Positions 6,987 to 15,328 of a stretch of 64,000 nt of DNA are shown piece after piece. The translations under genes were made by a program, and so were the position numbers. The notes beneath the pieces were generated by a model. The model saw only the letters and a list, made by a program, of their open reading frames with translations, did no database searches and was not told the origin of the DNA. The DNA is from CANKHA01 sp963750965 (GTDB taxonomy: Bacteria; Pseudomonadota; Alphaproteobacteria; Rhizobiales; Xanthobacteraceae). Every line of letters starts with the position of its first letter. The stretch's first letter is position 1. The stretch is taken from positions 62,001 to 126,000 of the forward strand of contig CAVVSK010000019.1 in the NCBI GenBank assembly GCA_963750965.1. The letters run 5' to 3'.

Positions 6987-8912
6987 TTAATTATCGCGCC
7001 TTGGTGACACCTCGATCTCGTGTCTGCGTTGATCAGAATTTTTCAGGACATTGACGATCTTGTCCCGCGTTCCACCCAATGATTTTTCGATTGATCCTAT
7101 GCCGGCGGCCAATTTGAAATCTTCAGCAAAGTCGGTGGAATTGCCGATCAATGAGAGCACGATAAACGCTTCAGGCATCTTCCGTCGCAAGCGACGTACG
7201 GCGTAATGGATTTGCGCAGAAGTAGCGCCGCCAACGAAGCATAGGCAAATTAGCTCCACATCTTTGGTGTCGAGACTAAATATCCGCGATACTGATAATG
7301 CATCGCTCTGTTCAGCTCGCGCTCCTATTCCCTCTTTCGCCAACAGTTGAGCAACGATAAGGGCAAAAGCCTCTCCGAGTAAATCTCGACCGGGTATGCA
7401 TAAAACTTGCTTCTTTGAGTCTGAATGAACGGGACCTGCGGCCCGTTCCGCCCTATCCTCAGCCTTCTCGCTGGAGACCGGGCGTGCCGGCCCCCCGTCT
7501 TGGTCGGGCACGAGCTCGGGGGCGTCCTCGTGGGCTTCGAGATCATCCAAAACTTCCGCCACCACATCGCGGATGCGCTGCTTGCGTTCGCCATCGAGAA
7601 GTCCGCGATCGGCATCAGCCTGAGCCAATTTCAGCGCTTCAATCAGAACGTTCTCATAGTAAGCAAGAAGCGGCGTATCCTTCAAAATCGTTTGGGCCTG
7701 TTCAGCTACCTCCATCGGATCGCCAGCAAGCATGCGCTGATAGGTTAACTCTTCCGGCTTAAGCGCCGGCTCATCCCCAAACATGACGTCCAGAAACTTC
7801 AGGCGGTCTACATGCTTACCAAGCACCACCAGGCACATCGTCAGTGGGGTTGCTAAAATAAGTCCAACGGGGCCCCAGAGCCATGTCCAAAATGCAGCGG
7901 AGGTGACAACGGCCACAGGCGAGAGACCGGTGCTTTGGCCAGTGACCAGGGGCTCAATAAGATGGCCGACTATCGGCTCAACAATGACAAACAATGCCGC
8001 CGTCCATGCCGCCATAGTCCAGTCCGGGCCCACCGCGGCCGCAAGGATGAGCGGAAATATCGCAGAGATCACCGCTCCTATGTATGGGATGAACCGCAGG
8101 ATCATCGCCAGCATTCCCCACAGAGGGGCGCTGGGTACGCCGATGAGCCACAAACCCGTGCCGATAACCAGACCGAAGCCGGCATTCAGTGCAAGCTGCG
8201 TCAAGAACAAGCGGCTGAGGCGTTGGCCAGCATCGTCAAGCGCCGCCGTCGTCCGCTGCAGATCGTGAGCCCCGGCAAGGCGAATGATTCTGTTTCTGAG
8301 ATCCTGGCGTTGAAACAGAATGAAAATAACAAAGATAATGACAATCCCGGTGGTGGTGAGGGGATGTATTAATGGGGTTATGAGCGCTACGAGCGTTTGA
8401 AGAGCGCTCGGATCCGGCTGTTTTACTTCAACCGTTATAGGTTTGTTTGGTACCGCCATGTCAACGCCCGGCGAGGCTGCGGGCGACCCTCTTTGGGGCT
8501 TGTCTAGCTCCTTACCAAGTTCCTGCAGTACGTCCGACGCGCGCTCCAGCGTTCCAGTACCAGTAGCCGCTCCTCGCAAACTTTGGATCTTTTCGCGGAG
8601 CGTTGACTGATACTGGGGCAGATCGGTTGCAAGTTGATTAACTTGCGAGGCCATCAGCGCGCCTAAGCTGAGAATAACAGAAAAGGCAACGAGAACTGAA
8701 AAGATGACGGCGACCGAGCGCGGAAGATACCAGCGTCGCAACAGCCGGACGAGTGGTGCGAGTACAAAGCTGAGTAGCACTGCAAGCGCGATTGGTACCA
8801 AAACTTCGCGAGCAAAATACAAGGTTGCGACAACAATCACTCCGACCAGCACTATTGTTAGCGCTGACCCCGGCGGGGAAAAGGCAATCCTCGACCGAAC
8901 GATGTTTTCCAT
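6987..8912 (-). CDS. AI-2E-family permease with extra C-terminal domain (641 aa)
   Basis: Residues 1-380 are a typical AI-2E/PerM-type transporter: an N-terminal pair of membrane helices, a large periplasmic insertion, then three or more helices including LLWGMLAMILRFIPYIGAV (family pattern) and a C-terminal helix near TWLWGPVGLILATPL. Usual family length is 340-400 residues. Here a charged linker follows, then from residue 500 a separate alpha/beta domain (QVLCIPGRDLLGEAF, LICLCFVGG, AFIVLSLIG) that resembles the B12-binding fold but lacks its DxHxxG histidine. The substrate is unknown. The start has no good ribosome-binding site. Confidence 0.8.
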   Translation of the reverse strand: MENIVRSRIAFSPPGSALTIVLVGVIVVATLYFAREVLVPIALAVLLSFVLAPLVRLLRRWYLPRSVAVIFSVLVAFSVILSLGALMASQVNQLATDLPQYQSTLREKIQSLRGAATGTGTLERASDVLQELGKELDKPQRGSPAASPGVDMAVPNKPITVEVKQPDPSALQTLVALITPLIHPLTTTGIVIIFVIFILFQRQDLRNRIIRLAGAHDLQRTTAALDDAGQRLSRLFLTQLALNAGFGLVIGTGLWLIGVPSAPLWGMLAMILRFIPYIGAVISAIFPLILAAAVGPDWTMAAWTAALFVIVEPIVGHLIEPLVTGQSTGLSPVAVVTSAAFWTWLWGPVGLILATPLTMCLVVLGKHVDRLKFLDVMFGDEPALKPEELTYQRMLAGDPMEVAEQAQTILKDTPLLAYYENVLIEALKLAQADADRGLLDGERKQRIRDVVAEVLDDLEAHEDAPELVPDQDGGPARPVSSEKAEDRAERAAGPVHSDSKKQVLCIPGRDLLGEAFALIVAQLLAKEGIGARAEQSDALSVSRIFSLDTKDVELICLCFVGGATSAQIHYAVRRLRRKMPEAFIVLSLIGNSTDFAEDFKLAAGIGSIEKSLGGTRDKIVNVLKNSDQRRHEIEVSPRRDN

Positions 8913-9217
8913 TGTGTCAATTTAAATAGGAGGAGGCGCGAACTCCCCAGCGTTACGGCGCAGCTTGGTGAGTCGTGCCCTGTGCTCAGCATGGACGGGT
9001 TGCAAAGGGTAACAACGCAGCATCGGAAAGGTTCAGATAAGCCGCTACTGCACGGCAACTAACCCAAATTGACAAGCCGCTGCCGAGAAGCGCGGCATTT
9101 CAAGCCGCTATTGACTCGGTTAAATCAATGGAACGGAGGGGGGCAACAGGGGTTACCCCGCAGTGCAACATCATTCGGAAATCCGGGGGTCGTGCACCAA
9201 GCAGTGTATGGTCTCTT

Positions 9218-10237
9218 ATGAATTTCCTAGCTTCAAGCTCGCCTTTAAACCGCAAGCTGAGTTCGTCTATTGAAACCGTGAAGGCTCATCCCATCGCCTT
9301 CGGGGTGGTAGCAACGTTGGCGGCTATGGCCATTGCGAACCGGCACCTTGCAAAGAAGGCCGAGCGCGAAAATCCTCCCAAGGGTCGGTTCATTACGGTC
9401 AAGGGCGTTCGGCTCCACTACGTAGATCAGGGTTCGGGAACGCCGTTGGTTCTTCTCCACGGCAACGGCATGATGATCCAGGACTTTCAATCCAGCGGAC
9501 TTATTGATCTTGCTGCGAAGAGGTACCGCGTTATTGCGTTTGATCGCCCTGGATATGGCCACAGCGACAGGCCGCGCAGTAGGATTTGGACGCCGGAAGC
9601 ACAGGCCGACCTCATCAACGCCGCGCTCACCAAGATCGGCATCTCAAGCGCCATTGTCCTGGGACATTCATGGGGAACGTTAGTCGCCGTGGCTCTCGCG
9701 CTCAAATACCCACAGAGCGTTCAGAGTTTAGTGTTAGCGTCTGGATATTATTATCCGACCGTGCGAGCCGATACCCTGTTCTTATCAGCCCCATCCGTCC
9801 CGGTGCTTGGCGATGTTCTTAGGCACACCATATCACCGATCCTGAGCAGACTGACGTGGCCGCTGTTGCTGCGAAAGCTTTTCGGTCCAAACCCGGTGCC
9901 CTCAAAGTTTGAAGGTTTCCCGAAGGAAATGGCGGTTCGTCCATCTCAAATCCGCGCCGGTGCGGCTGAAGCCGCTCTCATGATCCCGAGCGTCCATAAC
10001 CTGCAAGGGGCCTATGCGAAACTGCAAATGCCCGTTGCCATCGTCGTTGGCTCAGCTGATCGCCTGATCGAACCCGAGCAGTCTGTTCATCTCCATCGCG
10101 ACATTTCTCATAGCACGTTGCAACGTTTGGCTAGTGGCCACATGGTTCATCAGACGGCGACTGCTCAGATTATGTCGACAATTGATCTGGTCGCGGCGCA
10201 AAACAAGGCGCACGAAATAGTCTCAAATGCTGCATAG
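9218..10237 (+). CDS. Membrane-anchored alpha/beta hydrolase (339 aa)
   Basis: An alpha/beta-hydrolase-fold protein. From the ATG at 9218, an N-terminal membrane helix (HPIAFGVVATLAAMAIA) is followed by the oxyanion motif HGNG near residue 81, the nucleophile elbow GHSWG at 149-153, an acid in GSADRLIE and the catalytic histidine in GHMVH. This arrangement fits an esterase or epoxide/haloalkane-type hydrolase; the substrate cannot be told. An ATG at 9128 would add 30 residues without membrane or domain features; neither start has a clear ribosome-binding site. It stands alone. Confidence 0.8.
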   Translation: MNFLASSSPLNRKLSSSIETVKAHPIAFGVVATLAAMAIANRHLAKKAERENPPKGRFITVKGVRLHYVDQGSGTPLVLLHGNGMMIQDFQSSGLIDLAAKRYRVIAFDRPGYGHSDRPRSRIWTPEAQADLINAALTKIGISSAIVLGHSWGTLVAVALALKYPQSVQSLVLASGYYYPTVRADTLFLSAPSVPVLGDVLRHTISPILSRLTWPLLLRKLFGPNPVPSKFEGFPKEMAVRPSQIRAGAAEAALMIPSVHNLQGAYAKLQMPVAIVVGSADRLIEPEQSVHLHRDISHSTLQRLASGHMVHQTATAQIMSTIDLVAAQNKAHEIVSNAA

Positions 10238-10284
10238 AACGCATTTGCTGCGGTGCCTAGCGCCAATAAAAGCAGCGTAATCAA

Positions 10285-10470
10285 TCAGTCAATAGTGAGC
10301 ACGCGAACGGGCAGGGAGGAAATCACCGGAGATGGTCCGCCCGTGAGATTGCAGACTTTCAATGTTACTCGGTTGGCGAGGTGGACCCGCACTCCGGAGA
10401 AGAGCATTCCCTGAGGCGCGGACCCTGGTAGCCATATTGTCCCCTCTAACGTGTTACGCCCAGTAGATTG
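10285..10470 (-). pseudogene. C-terminal remnant of a secreted-type protein
   Basis: A 60-codon open stretch without start codon, preceded by an in-frame stop, ends GMLFSGVRVHLANRV...CNLTGGPSP and stop at 10285-10287. The beta-rich, cysteine-containing ending looks like those of the small secreted proteins elsewhere in the window. The rest of the gene is not present. The remaining sequence between 10471 and 10613 shows nothing recognisable. Confidence 0.3.
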
Positions 10471-10613
10471 CTAGATTGCCCGTGACGCCACCGTGATGGC
10501 AACACCGCGCAGATGCTTTAATTGTGGGCTTTGTGGCACTGTTACGCATGTTACGCAGTTTCCAAAGGACGGGAGGAGCCATAGAGTAAGGGCCGAGACA
10601 GGAGGAGATCACG

Positions 10614-10826
10614 ATGGATGCGTACTGCAAAGTTTGTGGTGTTAAGGCCGACATAGAGATCATCGGCGACGACAAGCACCGAGCTTCCTTTGACCAACTG
10701 AGTTGCAGGTACCTCCAGGAAGCAGGCAGCAAACCGGGCGGCACAGAAATCACCGGCAGATGTCCACATCTTGAGGAGGCTGTGGAGGAGCAAGTCGCAA
10801 AGTTTCGCCAAGCCGAGGAACCGTGA
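10614..10826 (+). CDS. Small cysteine-containing protein (70 aa)
   Basis: Starts MDAYCKVCGVKADIEIIG and has two further cysteines (LSCRYL and GRCPHL), a likely zinc site of four cysteines. An acidic C-terminal helix follows. AGGAGGA precedes the ATG with good spacing, so the start is secure. No known family name; probably cytoplasmic. Confidence 0.65.
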   Translation: MDAYCKVCGVKADIEIIGDDKHRASFDQLSCRYLQEAGSKPGGTEITGRCPHLEEAVEEQVAKFRQAEEP

Positions 10827-10940
10827 ACACTCGCCTTGCGCTGTTTTGCTTGTTTCACATTTCTCGGGAGACGGAGCGGCTAGATTAACGTAGGCGGATT
10901 GTAGGGCGGCTAACGCTGACGCGTAAGAAGCGGGGGTGAA

Positions 10941-11678
10941 ATGTCGAACTCATCAAGGGGGTTTCGCATAGCAGTCGTCGCGGTGGCGGTGCTGGCGGTG
11001 ATGGCGCTCAAGGCGTGGCAGGAGAGCCGGGCCGTGCAGCGCGGGGAGTTGGCCGTGCAACGCGGCTTTGAAGACATCGTTGAGATGGAGAAGGCGGACG
11101 CCGCCGGAATAAAGGACCCCGTTGCGTGGCGGGAGAAAGTTGCTGCCGATGCCGCCGAGGTAACGCGTCAAGCCGAGGAAGAGAAGATCGCGGCAGCCGC
11201 CAAGCGACGCGTGGCGCAACTGCAGGCACTGACGCTCTTCGTGAAGGCTCCCATGAACACGGATTTGGACCTCACGACGCTCGGCGAACAGGCCGCCCTG
11301 CTTTCGATCTGGCGCGACTTTGATCTCATATTGGGAGATTTTCATCCTCAGTCCAAGGATGAGGGCAAGGTTGTGGATCAGGCACGCGCCAACCTCGCGA
11401 CCATGAAGGCGAAAGTCTATCCGCGTCTAAGAAAGGGTTTCGAAAAGGCCGCGGGGCAAGAACTCTGGGTGAACGACGCGAAAATTCAGGTATCGGGTCC
11501 CAGAAATGAAAATGTGCTGTTTGTGCAGCACAGCTTTGTGCTCAATCGCAATATCCAGGAGTCCATGAACGCGGCCCAGGACATGCTGGAGAAGCTCGGG
11601 TTCAAGAAAGCCTGTTTTGCCTCTTCGACGTCGGAATACGCGGAGAGGTGGTGCTACCAACTCGGTAGTAAGTCCTGA
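10941..11678 (+). CDS. Membrane-anchored hypothetical protein (245 aa)
   Basis: One N-terminal membrane helix (IAVVAVAVLAVMALKAW, residues 9-25) is followed by a charged alanine/glutamate-rich helical region (about 40-95) and a C-terminal mixed domain with FVQHSFVLNRN and two cysteines (KKACFAS, RWCYQL). It is likely anchored in the inner membrane with the domain outside. GGGGGTG lies just before ATG. No family recognised. Confidence 0.6.
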   Translation: MSNSSRGFRIAVVAVAVLAVMALKAWQESRAVQRGELAVQRGFEDIVEMEKADAAGIKDPVAWREKVAADAAEVTRQAEEEKIAAAAKRRVAQLQALTLFVKAPMNTDLDLTTLGEQAALLSIWRDFDLILGDFHPQSKDEGKVVDQARANLATMKAKVYPRLRKGFEKAAGQELWVNDAKIQVSGPRNENVLFVQHSFVLNRNIQESMNAAQDMLEKLGFKKACFASSTSEYAERWCYQLGSKS

Positions 11679-11917
11679 CGCCAGATGGACCTGGTGGCGG
11701 CGTAGCAGCTCAGCCGTCGTGTTTCACTGTTGCGGATGTTTTGCATCTCTCAGAGAGACGGGGGCCGCCCGCATCGATGCTAAGGCCGCGAAGACAGACG
11801 CGCTTTATTCGGGACCCAGTGCGAAGCAGTGATATTCGCGGATCGCGTTTGCCTCCAATCGACGCCAGTGCGGCGCACGCCTCAGTCACGCCAAGGTTTG
11901 AAGGCGAACCGCCCTCA

Positions 11918-12124
11918 TCAACGTGCAGGGCGCGCTCGCCGCCATCCGGTCTCCGCCTGCCGCGCCAAGCTCTCCCATGTCGTGGCCAGGTCGAGATACT
12001 TCTGCCGGATAGCCTGTTGGTCCTCTGACTGTCCGGCCTTTTGCCGGCAATACTCTGCCTGCGCCCGATAATACGGGGGCTCCCTGAGGCCATTCTCGTT
12101 CCGAGGCAAATTTACCGAGTCCAT
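11918..12124 (-). CDS. Small helical protein (68 aa)
   Basis: The pattern YYRAQAEYCRQKA, then KYLDLATTWESLARQAE, makes this a member of the two-helix small-protein class seen seven or more times in the window. It is the only one of them with a cysteine in helix 1. The ribosome-binding site is poor, and an overlapping frame on the same strand has a less protein-like composition. Function unknown. Confidence 0.55.
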   Translation of the reverse strand: MDSVNLPRNENGLREPPYYRAQAEYCRQKAGQSEDQQAIRQKYLDLATTWESLARQAETGWRRARPAR

Positions 12125-12354
12125 ACGGGCACCAAAGCAATAGCGTCGAAAAGGTTCAGGGGCTAAGGCAAAATTGGATAATGGAAAATGAACAGACGCC
12201 CCGCCTACCAGGCTTTCTTTGCAGCCCGGCCCCAGTGCTAATCTGCCGGCCCTACCCGGAACCGTCGTTCTTCAGCCCAACGACGAGTTCAGCCAGCCGG
12301 ACTCCGGACCGGTCGGCGGCCTTTCGGCCACAGTCGGCAGGCATGGAGAGATGC

Positions 12355-12393
12355 AAAGAAAAAGGAGCCCCAAGGCTCAAGTCTCGGGGCTCC
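12355..12393 (-). terminator. Intrinsic terminator of the secreted protein gene at 12420
   Basis: GGAGCCCC (12364-12371) pairs with GGGGCTCC (12386-12393). On the minus strand this is followed by TTTTTCTTT. A related but weaker hairpin follows the paralogous gene at 47322. Confidence 0.75.
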
Positions 12394-12419
12394 CTTCGAT
12401 GCTTCAAGCAGCAGTGACT

Positions 12420-12929
12420 TTAGTTCAGTCGCTGCACCATCACCGTATAGTCGTCCAGGGTGGCCGTGTTGCCGGGTCCAACTGAATCCCAGACGATCCG
12501 AAGCGATGCGTTCGCGTTAGCTTGAACGCGTGTGCACCATGTCATGCTGGCTGTGGTTTGAAGGGTCCCTTGATGAAAGGTGTTGGGGCTGTTTGGATTG
12601 ATGTCGGTCCAGGGGCCGCCGTCGACGCGTATCTGAGCTTGGACGGAAAAAAAGCCACCCGCGGTCGTATTGTCTGCTTCGCCCGAAAGCGTGATGATGT
12701 AGGTGTCAGGGTTGCCGCCGCTTGGGCCAGCGTTAATTGCGCTATTAGCGAGCACCACCGTGCCCGCGTTTTCGGCGAGGGTGTCCGGATCGTTCTGAGT
12801 GACGACGAAAACCTGCTCCAGCGCGCCGCCAACACAGGTAACGACTTCAGCCAGGGCGATGGTCTGAGCAGCCAAGGTTACGACACCGGCCAAGGCCGTC
12901 GCCTGCAGCAAATTGCGAAAAGCAGTCAT
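12420..12929 (-). CDS. Small secreted protein (169 aa), paralog of 47322-47855
   Basis: The start MTAFRNLLQATALAGVVTLA gives a signal peptide (cut near ALAE) and is preceded by GAGAGAA. The mature part is beta-rich with two cysteines (TCVGGALEQ and TWCTRVQAN), conserved in the paralog at 47322-47855. The two share nearly the same signal peptide, the phrase ITLSGEADNTTAGG and the ending DDYTVMVQRL. It is probably a periplasmic or exported beta-sandwich protein of unknown role. Confidence 0.7.
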   Translation of the reverse strand: MTAFRNLLQATALAGVVTLAAQTIALAEVVTCVGGALEQVFVVTQNDPDTLAENAGTVVLANSAINAGPSGGNPDTYIITLSGEADNTTAGGFFSVQAQIRVDGGPWTDINPNSPNTFHQGTLQTTASMTWCTRVQANANASLRIVWDSVGPGNTATLDDYTVMVQRLN

Positions 12930-13191
12930 GGTTCTCTCACCGCTACGATTATTGGGTTTTTGCCGTTGCGCGCTGAAGCGCCCTGCCAATCATGCGCTCG
13001 GCAAGCCGCACGCTATAGCAGCTTTCACGCTCCCGGCAAGGCTGGCCGCGTTTGGCCATTTCACGAAGCTGCGAGCAACTTACAGATAGCTTTCCCGGAG
13101 CTGGGAATTTGAGACCTTGCTTTCATTTCAGCGGCCGGGAACCCGGCGAAATCGCACTAACTGATAAGCCGGAGACCAAGAGGGGTGGCGA

Positions 13192-13752
13192 ATGGACCGG
13201 ACTGAGAAAGAAAAGATGATTGCGGGTGAACTCTATGATCCTTCGGCACCGGACATTCAGCTCGAACATCGGAAAGCCATGCGATGGCTGGTCCGCTACA
13301 ACGCAATGCTTGGCGCGACCGCTCAGCAGAGAAGCACCATGCTTGCCAAGCGCTTGGCAAAGGTCGGACGAGGTGCAGATATTCGCCCTCCGTTTCACTG
13401 CGACTACGGATTCAACATCAGCATGGGAGACGGTGCCTTTCTTAACTTCAGCTGCGTCATTCTCGACGTTGTTGAGGTGACCATCGGCGAAAAGACGCAG
13501 ATCGGTCCAGGCGTGCAACTTCTTACGGCGGATCACCCGCGCGATCCCGCCGATCGCAAGGCCGGGTTGGAGTTCGGTCGCCCCGTCGTTATCGGCCGAA
13601 ACGTCTGGATTGGCGGAGCGGCGATCATCCTGCCCGGGGTGACGATAGGTAATGATGCGATCATTGGAGCCGGAGCCGTGGTCACGCGCGACGTTCCTGC
13701 TGGAGCCACGATGGTGGGCAACCCGGCCCGTCGTATTTCAAAACGCGGTTAG
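13192..13752 (+). CDS. Sugar O-acetyltransferase (maltose/galactoside type)
   Basis: A 186-residue CoA-dependent acetyltransferase of the Maa/LacA/NodL group. The N-terminal helical Mac domain (KEKMIAGELYDPSAPDI) is followed by left-handed beta-helix hexapeptide repeats (IGRNVWIGGAAIILPGVTIG). The catalytic histidine is in LLTADHPRDP, and the C-terminus is the usual GNPARRI. It transfers acetyl from acetyl-CoA to a sugar hydroxyl in the cytoplasm. Length is normal. A copy of its last 70 bases lies at 22366-22437. Confidence 0.85.
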   Translation: MDRTEKEKMIAGELYDPSAPDIQLEHRKAMRWLVRYNAMLGATAQQRSTMLAKRLAKVGRGADIRPPFHCDYGFNISMGDGAFLNFSCVILDVVEVTIGEKTQIGPGVQLLTADHPRDPADRKAGLEFGRPVVIGRNVWIGGAAIILPGVTIGNDAIIGAGAVVTRDVPAGATMVGNPARRISKRG

Positions 13753-13849
13753 GCTCGCTACTGATCCGGCGCTTTAGGCAATATGCTGTGGTTGTTAAAA
13801 TATCGACCATGAGCCTACCGGGAAGTATCGTGCTGCGCCGCGTAGCTGG

Positions 13850-14500
13850 TCACTTCGGCAGTTCCGTACCCGACTGCTCTGCCACCATGTACGCGGCGTA
13901 CCAGTCGGGCCAGTCCTCGTCCCTGTGACCGAGGCCCGCCTCGTACTCGCCGTGCGCGTGCTCCGCGCGGCGAAACGCGCTCGCCAGATCGTTCGCCGAC
14001 GCGAAGGTCGTCGCTGTGGAATCGATGCGACCCGCCTGGCGCGTCGTGACCTCCTGGAACAGCCAGCCGTTGCCGTCCGGATCGCGGAACGAAGCGAAGG
14101 AGCGATAGCTGCCGTGCTCGGGATCCGGACCGCTCACGCGAACGCGCCCGAACAGATAGGGCTCGTCGGGACCGGCGTACACGCCGGCGCTGTGGAACAC
14201 CTCACTGACCGCGACGCCACGGTCGAACAGCTCTTTGCGTGCGGCATCGATGTCGGAGACGACGAGGTACAGGCCCTGGGCGGAGCCGGGCGCCGCCGCG
14301 GTGACGTCTTTGCCGAAGATGACCGAGCACCCGGAGCCGGGCGGCGTGAACTGGAGCACGCGGAAGGTTTTTCCGTCGCCGAAGTCGGCGTCGAGCCTCC
14401 ACCCGAGTCGCGCGTAGAACTCCTTCGCGCGGTCGACATCCGATACGGGGATGACGACGATCTCGAACTTCATGTCGTTGTTGCCCTTCGTCGCGCTCAT
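13850..14500 (-). CDS. VOC-family (glyoxalase/bleomycin-resistance-like) protein
   Basis: A single glyoxalase-like (vicinal oxygen chelate) domain covers residues 10-140: KFEIVVIPVSDVDRAKEFY, the LGWRLDADF strand and the RDPDGNGWLFQEV ending that carries the usual C-terminal metal glutamate. A helical C-terminal extension of about 65 residues is rich in H, E and W (EHAHGEYEAGLGHRDEDW). The start has AGGAGG 7 nt upstream. The coding sequence is visibly more GC-rich than its neighbours, suggesting a separate origin. Substrate unknown. Confidence 0.8.
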   Translation of the reverse strand: MSATKGNNDMKFEIVVIPVSDVDRAKEFYARLGWRLDADFGDGKTFRVLQFTPPGSGCSVIFGKDVTAAAPGSAQGLYLVVSDIDAARKELFDRGVAVSEVFHSAGVYAGPDEPYLFGRVRVSGPDPEHGSYRSFASFRDPDGNGWLFQEVTTRQAGRIDSTATTFASANDLASAFRRAEHAHGEYEAGLGHRDEDWPDWYAAYMVAEQSGTELPK

Positions 14501-14566
14501 CCCGGCCTCCTGGGTTGTGGGCGAGGTTGGTTGGCCTCGACCAGGTGCGTCGAAAGCGTCCTACAA

Positions 14567-14689
14567 CTGCCGAATGCCTCGCCGCGTCAAGAGGACTGGC
14601 GGCGCATCGCCACCCGCTACGACCGCACCGCCAGGAACTTCTTCTCAGCCGTCGCGCTCGCCGCCACCCTCAGCTTCTGGGCCAAATGA
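14567..14689 (+). pseudogene. 3' remnant of an IS5-family transposase
   Basis: The encoded ending EDWRRIATRYDRTARNFFSA followed by a hydrophobic ALAATLSFW is the characteristic C-terminus of IS5-type DDE transposases. Only about 40 codons are left, with no start and no intact inverted repeats visible around them. It shows that an insertion sequence was once here next to the VOC gene. Confidence 0.65.
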
Positions 14690-14702
14690 TTGAGTCACCA
14701 AC

Positions 14703-14828
14703 CTAGTCCCCGGTAGGTGTAATCCGAAATTCAACAACCTCCGGCAGACCCCGCAGATGTTTTGAGAGCGTTTCACTTGCGCTGCGGTCTTGGCTCTTAA
14801 TCGTCATGCGATACTCGAAATGATTATC
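14703..14828 (-). pseudogene. Possible 3' remnant of an MgtC/SapB-type membrane protein
   Basis: The last 40 codons (FEYRMTIKSQDR, then LPEVVEFRITPTGD) look like the cytoplasmic ACT-like C-terminus of MgtC/SapB proteins of rhizobia. The membrane part is missing and the upstream sequence is unrelated. The assignment rests on memory of that C-terminal motif only. Confidence 0.35.
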
Positions 14829-15328
14829 GCCTTCGGCCAAGCGAGATGAAGCAGCGACTTTTCCTCCGCACCGGAAATGCTGCGCTCGACGCCTCGGCTG
14901 AAATTGCAAGGCACACGGCGAAAATCAAAGCGAAGTTGACTAACATTCTCCGAGTCCCGCCGGATCAAACGCTGCACGTTTCGATACGTTGACGGCCGTC
15001 TGAAAAATAACGCCGCACAATTTGGTGATTACACTTTTTGGCACTGAGAAACCATCCACGTCGCTATTGCGTGCGACGGGCAGACGCGATGCGTAATTCA
15101 TCGAAGTCTCAGCACGTTGGTCGAAACAAAGATATCTGATTGCATGTTTGCTCCGTGCGTCTTTGCTAAAAATCGCGCTAAACTCAACTTAGCATCTCGC
15201 TGCTGCTGCAAACGTGGCGGCGTGTCATGGTGGTGTCCCGCAACGAAGTAAAAACGGGAGGCCGACAGGGCGCGCGATCGGTCTTCATCCGACGTAGCCG
15301 GGAGCGCCACCGGCTCAGGGGCAAAGTC
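14829..15328. other. Intergenic stretch, nothing recognised
   Basis: About 500 bases of AT-richer sequence with no supported gene. It must contain the promoter of the large secreted protein gene at 15329, but I see no clear promoter or structured element. Confidence 0.3.

Noticed and set aside
13925..14689. 254-codon plus-strand frame opposite the VOC gene
   Set aside because: Only its last 40 codons are meaningful (transposase remnant); the rest is the complement of a clear VOC-domain protein.
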